Positions 16,420-25,182 of a DNA stretch of 33,097 bases are shown in pieces (position 1 is the first letter of the stretch; each line of letters opens with the position of its first letter). Below the pieces are notes generated by a model. That model saw nothing but the letters and a program-made list of their open reading frames with translations. It ran no database searches and was not told the DNA's origin. Source of the stretch: Flavobacteriales bacterium UBA7430 (lineage in GTDB: Bacteria > Bacteroidota > Bacteroidia > Flavobacteriales > UBA7430); contig DLQO01000019.1 in NCBI GenBank assembly GCA_002478765.1, positions 2,944-36,040 of the forward strand. The letters run 5' to 3'. A program made the position numbers and the translations under genes.

Positions 16420-16666
16420 GTAGCGTATTTGACAAAATTCAGTAATTTTCAAATTAACAAAACAGAACAAATAGTCATAAACGCCTGTATAATCACCTCG
16501 ACTAAAGGGTTGCTAACATACCCTTAAAACCTTACTACAACTAACCAAAACACCCTTTTCAACACCAAAATGTTGATAAGGTGAATCGTTTGCACGACTA
16601 CGACCACAAATTTTACTGAAATTGTCATCAGCAAAAAAAACAAACTTTAACTTAAATTCATTTATC
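16420..16666. other. Intergenic region with two hairpins
   Basis: A 247-base gap between pcm and the beta-barrel gene. It holds two inverted repeats: AAGGGT-N9-ACCCTT at 16505-16525, and a longer imperfect one at 16551-16583 with the perfect core TCAACA-ccaaaa-TGTTGA, then one mismatch and four more pairs (CCTT/AAGG). Neither is followed by a strong U-run on the plus strand, so neither is a clear terminator. No convincing open frame or promoter box was found. Confidence 0.45.
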
Positions 16667-17332
16667 ATGAAAAAGACAATTCTATTTTTGTTCTTAGCTT
16701 GCACTTTTGGTGTGAATGCACAAGACTTTAGTTTTGGAGCAGACGTTCAATCTCGTTACGTATGGAGAGGAGCGCAATTAGGTGGTGAAAGCGCAAGCTT
16801 ACAACCAAGCGTTGAATACACAAACGGTAAATTGGCCGTAGGTGCATGGAGTGCTTACTCTTTAGGTGGTACCAACAGCGCTCAAGAAGTGGATCTTTAC
16901 ATTTCTTACGCAATAACAGATGCAATTTCTGTATCGGTTACGGATTACTACTTCCCTAAGGCTGGTCAAGCTGGTCAAGATTACTTAGATCTTGATGCTG
17001 ACCACACAGGTCACCTGTATGAAGCTGCAGTAAGCGTAGCTGTAACAGATGCCATATCATTAATGGCGGCTAGCAATGTTGGCGGAACTAACGAAGGAGA
17101 AACCTACATTGAAGCGAGCTATGCTGCAGACCAGTTCTCATTATTTGTAGGTGGTGTAATGGGTGACGATGACGGATTCTACGGAACAGATGGTGATGGC
17201 CTTGTAAACGTTGGAATCAGCTTAGAAAGAGACATTCAATTGAGCAGCACTTACAGTTTACCAGTAAACTCTTCATTGATTGTTAACCCAGATGCTGGAA
17301 ACGTATTCCTAACCTTTGGTTTCTCACTATAA
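16667..17332 (+). CDS. Small outer-membrane beta-barrel protein (TorF/Gcw_chp-like)
   Basis: Secreted protein of 221 residues predicted to form a small outer-membrane beta-barrel. The start at 16667 gives a clear signal peptide, MKKTILFLFLACTFGVNAQ; the frame open from 16622 would put 15 polar residues before it. The mature protein begins with DFSFGADVQSRYVWRGAQLG, very like the start of TorF/Gcw_chp porin-like proteins. Alternating strands follow, including two similar hairpins (YAITDAISVSVTD and VAVTDAISLMAAS), an acidic loop GDDDGFYGTDGDG near 165-177, and a terminal strand ending TFGFSL. Codon use is rich in common codons, hinting at good expression. It is followed by a strong terminator. 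The transported substrate is unknown. Confidence 0.8.
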   Translation: MKKTILFLFLACTFGVNAQDFSFGADVQSRYVWRGAQLGGESASLQPSVEYTNGKLAVGAWSAYSLGGTNSAQEVDLYISYAITDAISVSVTDYYFPKAGQAGQDYLDLDADHTGHLYEAAVSVAVTDAISLMAASNVGGTNEGETYIEASYAADQFSLFVGGVMGDDDGFYGTDGDGLVNVGISLERDIQLSSTYSLPVNSSLIVNPDAGNVFLTFGFSL

Positions 17333-17354
17333 TCAATACCGATTGTTACAACAT

Positions 17355-17385
17355 AAAAAAAAGGGAGCTTGGCTCCCTTTTTTTT
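17355..17385. terminator. Bidirectional intrinsic terminator
   Basis: A perfect GGGAGC-ttg-GCTCCC stem is flanked by eight A and eight T, so it works on both strands. It lies between the convergent ends of the beta-barrel gene and smpB, 22 bases from the first stop and 11 from the second. Confidence 0.92.
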
Positions 17386-17396
17386 ATGTCTTTACT

Positions 17397-17867
17397 TTAC
17401 TTGTATTGCTTTAATGCACGATCCATTTGTCGCTGATCATCCTTCTGCTTGAGATCTTCCCTCTTATCGTGTAACTTCTTCCCTCTACCCAGTGAAATTT
17501 CAATTTTCGCCCATCCTTTTGCATTGATGTATAACTTCAACGGAACAAGTGTTACACCCACATCTTGTAATGATGATTCTATTTTCGAGATTTCTTTCTT
17601 ATTCAATAAAAGTTTTCTAATACGTTTGGGTTCATGATTCATGTAAGAACCATAACTATACTCTGCAATGTACAGACCCGTGACCCAAACCTCTTGATCT
17701 TGCACATAGCAAAAAGCCTCAGCCAAATTAGCATTACCTTCTCGTAATGATTTAATCTCTGTTCCTTGCAACTGCATACCCGCAGTAAATACATCCAACA
17801 ATTCATATTCAAATCTTGCTTTTCGATTGGATATGGAAATGGATTGATTTTTTATTTTCTTAGCCAT
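17397..17867 (-). CDS. smpB: SsrA-binding protein SmpB
   Basis: Binds tmRNA and brings it to stalled ribosomes in trans-translation. It has 156 residues with the oligonucleotide-binding barrel core: NRKARFEYELLDVFTAGMQL, then GTEIKSLREGNANLAEAFCY, YSYGSYMNHEP and the KEISKI segment. The C-terminal tail after LGRGKKLHDKRED is basic (KQKDDQRQMDRALKQYK), as needed to enter the mRNA channel. The start overlaps the accC stop by one base, so the two are co-translated. The ssrA gene itself is not in the window. Confidence 0.97.
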   Translation of the reverse strand: MAKKIKNQSISISNRKARFEYELLDVFTAGMQLQGTEIKSLREGNANLAEAFCYVQDQEVWVTGLYIAEYSYGSYMNHEPKRIRKLLLNKKEISKIESSLQDVGVTLVPLKLYINAKGWAKIEISLGRGKKLHDKREDLKQKDDQRQMDRALKQYK

Positions 17868-19342
17868 TACTTTCTATTTTTTCTCCATTGAGATTCTACG
17901 GATGCATTTACAATCATCGAAGCAGTGCTATGATCATTTATTAATTTCGCAGCAAACCATGCAGCAACTTCTTTCTCTTCTTTAGATGCGGAGGGAATTG
18001 ATTTCCCCGTAAAATACTTACTCAAGAAATGTGTATCAAAATCACCAGAAACAAATGCGGGATGATCCATGACAAAAGCTCCAAAAGGCAACGTTGTAGA
18101 TACTCCAACTACCTGATAATCAGATATAGCGCGACGCATTCTATCAATAGACTCCTTTCGATTCTCTCCGTAGGTAATTAATTTTGAAATCATTGGATCA
18201 TAATGTATCGGAACCTCCATACCCTCTTCAAAACCATCATCAACTCGAACACCAATGCCACCGGGTCTTTTGTAACTTTTTAAAACCCCAACATCGGGCA
18301 TGAAATCATGATGCGGATCTTCAGCATATACCCGCACCTCTATAGCATGACCGGATATCTTTAAATCATTCTGACTAAAAGCCAATCGCTCTCCCCTTCC
18401 AATACGAATTTGTTGCTTTACCAAATCAACACCCGTAATCATTTCTGTAACGGGGTGTTCAACTTGTAAACGGGTATTCATCTCTAAAAAGTAAAATTTT
18501 TTATCTTCATCAAGTAAAAACTCAACGGTTCCAGCACCCACATAACCGCATGATTTAGCAACATTTATGGCACATTGTCCCATTTCGTTACGCAAATCTT
18601 CTGAGAGTACTGAAGACGGTGCTTCTTCCACAACCTTTTGATGCCTGCGCTGAATGGAGCATTCACGTTCAAATAAGTGAACCACATTTCCGTGCTTATC
18701 GGCTAAAATTTGAATCTCTATGTGACGTGGTGATGCAATATACTTTTCAATAAAAACAGCGCCATTTCCAAAAGCTGAAACGGCCTCACTAACGGCCAAT
18801 TTCATTTGAATCTCAAAATCATCTTCGCGATTCACAATTCGCATACCTTTCCCTCCTCCTCCAGCAGAAGCTTTGATTAAAATAGGGAACCCTATTTCCT
18901 TGGCACGTTTTTTTGCTTCAGGAACATTCTGGATAGCTTCATCTGTCCCAGGAACCATGGGTATGTCGTAAGCTTTCACCAAGGCTTTCGCAGATAATTT
19001 ATCACCCATAAGAGCAATTGCTTCAGGTGATGGGCCAATAAATTCAATACCCGCCTCGAGGACCAACTGTGCAAATTCTGGATTCTCAGAGAGAAAACCA
19101 TAACCCGGATGAATGCCATCAACATTTAGATCTAGAGCTATAGAAATAATTTTAGAACCTAGCAAGTAGGATTCACTAGAAGGAGCTGGACCTATACATA
19201 CAGCTTCATCTGCATACTTGACATGCGGTGCACATCGATCTACCTCTGAGAAAATCGCAACGGTTTTAACGCCCATCTCCTTTGCCGAACGCATAACACG
19301 CAAAGCTATCTCTCCTCTATTTGCAACTAGTATTTTTTTCAT
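17867..19342 (-). CDS. accC: Biotin carboxylase subunit of an acyl-CoA carboxylase
   Basis: ATP-grasp enzyme that carboxylates biotin on a carrier protein, for acetyl-CoA or propionyl-CoA carboxylation. It has the full layout: KKILVANRGEIALRVMRSA at the N-terminus, HPGYGFLSEN near 79-88, the glycine loop GGGGKGMRIV near 161-170, and the catalytic EMNTRLQVEHPVTE block near 289. At 491 residues it is about 40 longer than E. coli AccC (449); the extra C-terminal part (after about 450) is lysine-rich and has no AMKM biotinyl site. Such longer stand-alone subunits are common in Bacteroidota and may serve propionyl-CoA. No carrier or carboxyltransferase gene is adjacent; smpB follows with a one-base overlap. 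Confidence 0.88.
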   Translation of the reverse strand: MKKILVANRGEIALRVMRSAKEMGVKTVAIFSEVDRCAPHVKYADEAVCIGPAPSSESYLLGSKIISIALDLNVDGIHPGYGFLSENPEFAQLVLEAGIEFIGPSPEAIALMGDKLSAKALVKAYDIPMVPGTDEAIQNVPEAKKRAKEIGFPILIKASAGGGGKGMRIVNREDDFEIQMKLAVSEAVSAFGNGAVFIEKYIASPRHIEIQILADKHGNVVHLFERECSIQRRHQKVVEEAPSSVLSEDLRNEMGQCAINVAKSCGYVGAGTVEFLLDEDKKFYFLEMNTRLQVEHPVTEMITGVDLVKQQIRIGRGERLAFSQNDLKISGHAIEVRVYAEDPHHDFMPDVGVLKSYKRPGGIGVRVDDGFEEGMEVPIHYDPMISKLITYGENRKESIDRMRRAISDYQVVGVSTTLPFGAFVMDHPAFVSGDFDTHFLSKYFTGKSIPSASKEEKEVAAWFAAKLINDHSTASMIVNASVESQWRKNRK

Positions 19343-19404
19343 AGCTCACATTATATACGCAAAATACAAAATATTTAAACCATAGAATTAAGTAGATTTT
19401 TGTC

Positions 19405-19431
19405 AAAAAAAAAGGAGTCTAACGACTCCTT
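19405..19431 (-). terminator. Intrinsic terminator of sucC
   Basis: Perfect 8-base stem AAGGAGTC-taac-GACTCCTT. On the minus strand it is followed directly by a run of nine T (the A-run at 19405-19413 on the plus strand), 24 bases after the sucC stop. It separates sucC from accC. Confidence 0.88.
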
Positions 19432-19454
19432 AACTTTTTTCGAGAGGTAACGGA

Positions 19455-20645
<1,191 letters not shown>

Positions 20646-20904
20646 TATTGTTTCTTATAAATTAAGTTGCAAAAATATAGTATTGTTCGGAGAATAAAAA
20701 AGAAAATAGTACAAGAAATTTATCGCTAAAAATCCTTTGCATTAGCCTGAAAAACATCTTCAAAAACACCTTAATCATTGAGGGGATAGACTTCTCTCAC
20801 AAATTACTACAAATGTTAAAATAGAATCTATAGCCTTAATAATACCGAATAGCTGACTGTATAATTAAAAATAACTTTACTTTTACTTTAAAATTAGTTT
20901 GCAG
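20646..20904. other. Divergent control region between sucC and the kynurenine operon
   Basis: A 259-base AT-rich gap. On the sucC side it has an exact -7 box. On the kynurenine side there is only a near match, TAACTTTA at 20872-20879 (one mismatch to TAnnTTTG), 25 bases before the dioxygenase ATG. It is followed by a short repeated ACTTT-ACTTTT-ACTTTA pattern from 20874 to about 20890. A perfect 5-base inverted repeat, ATAGA-a-TCTAT, lies at 20821-20831, about 40 bases upstream of that box, where a regulator could bind. No regulator gene is present. Confidence 0.4.
20670..20677 (-). promoter_or_regulatory. Candidate -7 box of the sucC promoter
   Basis: On the minus strand the site reads TATTTTTG, matching TAnnTTTG, 24 bases before the sucC start codon. 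Confidence 0.4.
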
Positions 20905-22005
20905 ATGTCAGAAAAAAAACCATCCGTTCACTACATAAATTATTTGGAGCTTGACAAGATTCTCAATGCGCAGCATCCAATAAGTGGTGAAGGAAAAGAA
21001 GCTGCTCATGATGAAATGTTTTTCATCATCATCCATCAGACCTATGAGTTGTGGTTTAAACAGATTATACATGAAATAGGCTCAATCATGAACCTTTTCA
21101 AGCAAGAAAAAATCAATGAAGAGAATATTGGAATCATCGTTTCTAGAATTGAACGTGTCAATAAAATCTTAAATGTATTGGTGCAACAAATTGATGTGCT
21201 AGAAACCATGACTTCTGCCGACTTTTTGGACTTTCGACATCATCTGTCTCCGGCTTCAGGCTTTCAATCCCACCAGTTCCGAAAATTAGAGCTGATGCTA
21301 GGCCTCAAAATAAAAGACAGACATCAACTAGGAGGCTGTCCATACCACAACGAATTTGAAGGAGCTAAAAAGAAAGAAATTCTAACTTTAGAGGACAGTG
21401 AATCTCTATTCAAACTTGTTGAGAAATGGTTGGAGCGAATCCCATTCTTAAACATGAAGGGCTTTGATTTCATTGAGAAATATGAAACTGTTGTCAATGA
21501 AATGATGAATAAAGAGTCTTCTAATATAAAAAACTCTCCACTACTTTCTGACGATGATAAGGCGCTCAGAATCCGAATGATTGAAGAAAATAGAAAATAT
21601 TTTGAGCGTGTCTTTGACGAAAACATACACCAAAAGGCAATAGAAAATGGGGAAACATCCTTATCCTACAAAGCAACAATGTCGGCGCTACTAATCAATT
21701 TATATCGTGAGCAACCTATTCTACACTTACCATCTAAATTTTTAAAGAATTTAGTAGAGCTCGATCATCAAATAGCTTCTTGGAGATTTAGACATGTTCA
21801 AATGGTGGAGAAAACATTAGGGCAAAAAATAGGAACTGGAGGGTCTTCCGGGCAAGGATATTTGAAAAAGACTGTAGATCAACATAAATTATTTACTGAC
21901 ATTGCCAATATATCTACACTTATGATTTCTAGGTCATATGCTCCCGAATTACCGAAAAATGTCAAAGAACAGTTGGGTTTTAATTTCACTGACAAATGGA
22001 GATAG
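20905..22005 (+). CDS. kynA: Tryptophan 2,3-dioxygenase
   Basis: Heme enzyme that opens the indole ring of L-tryptophan with O2 to give N-formylkynurenine, the first step of the kynurenine pathway. From the ATG at 20905 it has 366 residues; a TTG six bases earlier is possible but less likely. The distal-pocket FIIIHQTYELW (His44), the TSADFLDFRHHLSPASGFQS block near 109-128, the proximal heme ligand in WRFRHVQMVEKTLG (His near 297) and the GTGGSSG loop just after it all match the family. It is longer than the roughly 280-residue proteobacterial form, with an insertion in the middle as in animal enzymes. It is first in a nine-gene operon and overlaps the SDR gene by 10 bases. Confidence 0.97.
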   Translation: MSEKKPSVHYINYLELDKILNAQHPISGEGKEAAHDEMFFIIIHQTYELWFKQIIHEIGSIMNLFKQEKINEENIGIIVSRIERVNKILNVLVQQIDVLETMTSADFLDFRHHLSPASGFQSHQFRKLELMLGLKIKDRHQLGGCPYHNEFEGAKKKEILTLEDSESLFKLVEKWLERIPFLNMKGFDFIEKYETVVNEMMNKESSNIKNSPLLSDDDKALRIRMIEENRKYFERVFDENIHQKAIENGETSLSYKATMSALLINLYREQPILHLPSKFLKNLVELDHQIASWRFRHVQMVEKTLGQKIGTGGSSGQGYLKKTVDQHKLFTDIANISTLMISRSYAPELPKNVKEQLGFNFTDKWR

Positions 22006-22775
22006 AATTAAACAATAAAAATGCAATCGTATGTGGAAGTACCGAAGGTATTGGGAAAGCCAGCGCAATTGAACTTGCCAAACTTGGAGCAAACATCACG
22101 CTAATTGCTCGAAATGAAGACAAGCTAAAAGAAAACCTATACCTCCTGGACACCTCAAAGGGGCAAACTCACTCTTACCTTGCTGTAGACTTCAAAAACA
22201 CGATTGAATTAGAAAAAAAATTGCAAAGCCTTGATGATGTATTTCACATCCTTGTCAATAATACAGGCGGTCCAGCGGCAGGTGCCATAACAGATGCAGC
22301 CATTGAGTCTTTTGAAGAGGGATTTAAAATGCATGTGATCTGCAATCAGATTCTCGTCCAAAAAGTGATGTCTGGCATGAAAAATGAAGGTTATGGTCGT
22401 ATTGTAAACATCATATCAACCTCTGTAAAATCTCCTATTCCTGGGCTGGGCGTTTCCAACACCATAAGAGCTGCAGTAGCAAATTGGGCGAAAACACTGT
22501 CTCTAGAACTAGGAGCGTTCGGGATAACAGTGAACAACATTCTTCCGGGATTTACGGATACGAGTAGATTAAAATCTCTGATTGCATCAAAAGCAAAAAA
22601 CGAAGCAATCTCTGAACAAAAAGTAATTAAAAACATGAAGTCGTCCATACCTGCAAAACGATTTGGCGAAGCTTCTGAAACGGCCAATGCAGTTGCATTC
22701 TTATGCTCTCCTGCAGCGGCTTACATAAATGGAATTAATCTTCCAGTAGATGGAGGAAGAACAGCATGTTTATAA
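21996..22775 (+). CDS. Atypical short-chain dehydrogenase/reductase in the kynurenine operon
   Basis: Rossmann-fold protein of 259 residues. The NAD(P) site is normal: GSTEGIG at 14-20, NNTGG at 88-92 and the terminal PVDGG. The catalytic site is not: counting from the usual Ser141, the positions of the canonical Tyr and Lys are held by Ser154 and Arg158 (SNTIR in place of YxxxK). A beta-ketoacyl-reductase-like SDR subgroup with a similar SNxxR pattern is known to me, without a firm reaction. It sits between the first enzyme and the semialdehyde dehydrogenase, overlapping the former by 10 bases and touching the latter. All named steps to 2-aminomuconate and its deamination have other genes, so this could act below them, for instance on 2-aminomuconate or oxalocrotonate. 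That is inference. Confidence 0.82.
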   Translation: MEIELNNKNAIVCGSTEGIGKASAIELAKLGANITLIARNEDKLKENLYLLDTSKGQTHSYLAVDFKNTIELEKKLQSLDDVFHILVNNTGGPAAGAITDAAIESFEEGFKMHVICNQILVQKVMSGMKNEGYGRIVNIISTSVKSPIPGLGVSNTIRAAVANWAKTLSLELGAFGITVNNILPGFTDTSRLKSLIASKAKNEAISEQKVIKNMKSSIPAKRFGEASETANAVAFLCSPAAAYINGINLPVDGGRTACL

Positions 22776-24218
22776 ATGGAAAAAATTCTAAATTACATAA
22801 ACGGGGAACTGCTTGAACCCAGTAATCGCTCTTACTTTGAGAATTACAACCCATCAAATGGCTCTGTTTACTCTTGGGTACCTGACAGTGATGAAAGTGA
22901 CATTAAACTAGCTGTCGGAGCCGCAAAAGAAGCTTTTAAGTCTTGGAGTAAAACACCCAAACAAGAACGTTCTAATTTACTTCTGAAATTGGCTGATGCC
23001 ATTGAGGAAAATTCTGAGGAATTAATTCGGGCTGAAAGTAGAGACAATGGAAAAACCGAGACTCAGGCTCGTAACGTTGATATACCTAGAGCCTCAACAA
23101 ACCTCAGGTTTTTTGCCACGGCCATATTGCACGATCACTCAGAGCTTCACGAAATGGACGGTGATGCATTAAATTACACCTCGCGACAAGCGATTGGCGT
23201 AGCTGCATGTATTTCCCCTTGGAACCTTCCCCTATACCTTCTTACATGGAAAATAGCACCTGCCCTTGCGACAGGAAATACAGTCGTTGCAAAACCCTCT
23301 GAGATTACTCCAATGACCGCTTTTCTGCTCAGTAAAATATGTATCGAAATAGGATTTCCGAAAGGAGTCTTAAATATTGTACATGGTTACGGTTCAAAAG
23401 TAGGCGACCCTTTAACCACTCATCCTGACACACCAATCATTTCGTTTACAGGAGGAACTCAAACTGGAAAACACATAGCTGCACTAACCGCACCCATGTT
23501 TAAAAAAACCTCATTAGAACTCGGCGGAAAAAATCCCAACATTGTATTTGCCGATGCCGATTTCAATCAAGCTATAGATATGGCTGCAAAGGCCGCTTTT
23601 TCAAATCAAGGACAAATCTGCCTTTGTGGATCAAGGCTATTCATCCAAAAAGAAATATATCATTCATTTAAAGACGCATTTGTTCAAAAGGTTTCTGCAC
23701 TTAAAGTAGGAGACCCAAAAGCAAATGAAAATGATCTGGGTGCCATGGTCTCTGAAACTCACATGAAAAAAGTTTTAGGAAAGATTGAAGAAGCAAAAAA
23801 ATTAGGAGGGAAAATACTTATTGGTGGAGAACGAGCAATTCTCGGAGGAGAATTGAGAAACGGATACTACATTCGTCCAACGGTAATTGAAGGTCTTTCA
23901 AACGACTGCACCATCAATCAAGAGGAGATTTTTGGACCGGTAGTTTGCTTGATTCCTTTTGAAACGGAAGAAGAAGTTATTGAAATGGCTAACGCCACAA
24001 AATATGGCCTTTCTGCAAGTATATTTACAGAAAACATCGGAAGAGGACACCGAGTAGCAGCAAACATAGATGCTGGGATTGTTTGGATAAACACATGGAT
24101 TACAAGAGACCTACGAATCCCCTTTGGCGGGATGAAACAATCCGGATTAGGAAGGGAAGGTGGATTTAAATCCCTGCAGTTTTTTACAGAGCCGAAAAAT
24201 GTATGTGTGAAAATTTAA
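22776..24218 (+). CDS. 2-Aminomuconic 6-semialdehyde dehydrogenase (ALDH8A1 type)
   Basis: NAD-dependent oxidation of 2-aminomuconate semialdehyde to 2-aminomuconate, downstream of ACMS decarboxylase. The 480 residues show the aldehyde dehydrogenase catalytic set: Asn150 in SPWNLPLYLLTWK, Lys173 in AKPSE, the FTGGTQTGK NAD loop near 224-232, Glu248 in LELGGKNPN and Cys282 in NQGQICLCGSR. The CLC pair and the WKIAPALATGN segment are typical of the ALDH8A1/NbaE/AmnC branch. Arg111 lies about where the bacterial enzyme has its substrate-binding Arg. The start follows the SDR stop with no gap. Other substrates such as hydroxymuconate semialdehyde are possible, but the operon supports this one. 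Confidence 0.92.
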   Translation: MEKILNYINGELLEPSNRSYFENYNPSNGSVYSWVPDSDESDIKLAVGAAKEAFKSWSKTPKQERSNLLLKLADAIEENSEELIRAESRDNGKTETQARNVDIPRASTNLRFFATAILHDHSELHEMDGDALNYTSRQAIGVAACISPWNLPLYLLTWKIAPALATGNTVVAKPSEITPMTAFLLSKICIEIGFPKGVLNIVHGYGSKVGDPLTTHPDTPIISFTGGTQTGKHIAALTAPMFKKTSLELGGKNPNIVFADADFNQAIDMAAKAAFSNQGQICLCGSRLFIQKEIYHSFKDAFVQKVSALKVGDPKANENDLGAMVSETHMKKVLGKIEEAKKLGGKILIGGERAILGGELRNGYYIRPTVIEGLSNDCTINQEEIFGPVVCLIPFETEEEVIEMANATKYGLSASIFTENIGRGHRVAANIDAGIVWINTWITRDLRIPFGGMKQSGLGREGGFKSLQFFTEPKNVCVKI

Positions 24219-24222
24219 AAGC

Positions 24223-24639
24223 ATGGACATGAAAAAATACAACAGCGAAAGAGCCCCCCAGGCTGTAGGATTGTACCCTCATGCGCGTAAACAAGGAGAT
24301 TTACTGTTTCTTTCGGGTGTGGGACCCAGAGTTGCTGGTTCTAAAATCATACCTGGTGTTACCCTTAATGAAAGTGGAGACATCATCGCTTACGATATTG
24401 AAAAACAATGCCACTCCGTGTTTCAAAACATAAAATACATCCTAGAAGATGCAGGTTCGTCGTGGGATAAAATTATCGATGTTACCGTTTTCCTTACAAA
24501 TATGAAAGACGACTTTAATACGTACAATAAAATTTACGCGAGTTACTTTAAAGATAACCAACCTTGCAGGACAACCGTAGAAATAAATTGCCTACCCACG
24601 CCAATAGCTATTGAACTGAAAGTGATTGCATCATTATAA
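24223..24639 (+). CDS. RidA-family protein, probable 2-aminomuconate deaminase
   Basis: Trimeric YjgF/RidA-fold protein of 138 residues. RidA proteins hydrolyse enamines and imines; the NbaF/AmnD branch deaminates 2-aminomuconate to 4-oxalocrotonate plus ammonia. The active-site Arg116 in PCRTTVEI and Glu131 in IAIELKVIA keep the 15-residue spacing seen in RidA (Arg105 and Glu120). LSGVGPRV near 30-37 replaces the usual SGQ(I/T)P. The gene lies 4 bases after the semialdehyde dehydrogenase and before the 3-hydroxyanthranilate dioxygenase, the same neighbours as in Pseudomonas nba clusters (nbaF-C-D). The ATG two codons later may also start it. Deaminase activity is inferred from context. Confidence 0.85.
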   Translation: MDMKKYNSERAPQAVGLYPHARKQGDLLFLSGVGPRVAGSKIIPGVTLNESGDIIAYDIEKQCHSVFQNIKYILEDAGSSWDKIIDVTVFLTNMKDDFNTYNKIYASYFKDNQPCRTTVEINCLPTPIAIELKVIASL

Positions 24640-24650
24640 ACAAAGCCTTT

Positions 24651-25178
24651 ATGCCTATTACAAAACCATTCAACTTCCAAAAGTGGATTAAAGACAATCA
24701 GGAATTCTTGAAACCACCTGTGGGGAATAAATGTGTATACATGGAATCTGGCGACCTCATCATTATGGTTGTTGGTGGACCAAACCAAAGGAAGGATTAC
24801 CATTACAACGAAACGGAAGAGTTTTTTTATCAAGTCAAAGGCGACATAACCCTAAAGATACAAGAAGAGGGTAAAGCTTTAGACATTCCAATAAAAGAGG
24901 GCGAAATTTTTCTTTTGCCTGCAAAAGTCCCTCACTCCCCCATTCGCCCAACAAACAGTGTTGGCTTGGTTATTGAAGTACATCGAAACCATGGAGAAAA
25001 AGATGGCTTAGAGTGGTATTGTGATCATTGCAACAACCTGCTTCACAGCGTTCGCTTTGAACTGAATAATGTTGAGAAAGATTTCCAACCAAGATTCAAA
25101 GAATTTTATGAATCCAAAGACCTAAGAACTTGTAGTCAATGTAACACCACAATGGATATAGATAAACGATTTGCATAA
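24651..25178 (+). CDS. nbaC: 3-Hydroxyanthranilate 3,4-dioxygenase
   Basis: Fe(II) cupin extradiol dioxygenase that opens 3-hydroxyanthranilate to 2-amino-3-carboxymuconate semialdehyde (ACMS). The 175 residues carry the iron ligands His51, Glu57 and His95 at the same numbers as in the Cupriavidus enzyme. Substrate-binding Arg47 and Arg99 are also present. Four cysteines, Cys124 and Cys127 (CDHC) and Cys161 and Cys164 (CSQC), form the second rubredoxin-like metal site of bacterial and fungal forms. It begins 11 bases after the RidA gene and ends 4 bases before the decarboxylase, whose substrate it makes. Confidence 0.97.
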   Translation: MPITKPFNFQKWIKDNQEFLKPPVGNKCVYMESGDLIIMVVGGPNQRKDYHYNETEEFFYQVKGDITLKIQEEGKALDIPIKEGEIFLLPAKVPHSPIRPTNSVGLVIEVHRNHGEKDGLEWYCDHCNNLLHSVRFELNNVEKDFQPRFKEFYESKDLRTCSQCNTTMDIDKRFA

Positions 25179-25182
25179 TTGA

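Noticed and set aside
20894..20901. TTAGTTTG as a -7 box for the kynurenine operon
   Set aside because: It has one mismatch and is so close to the ATG that transcription would begin inside the gene.
20899..20904. TTG start two codons before the dioxygenase ATG
   Set aside because: The ATG at 20905 gives the natural MSEKK start; nothing supports the extra two residues.
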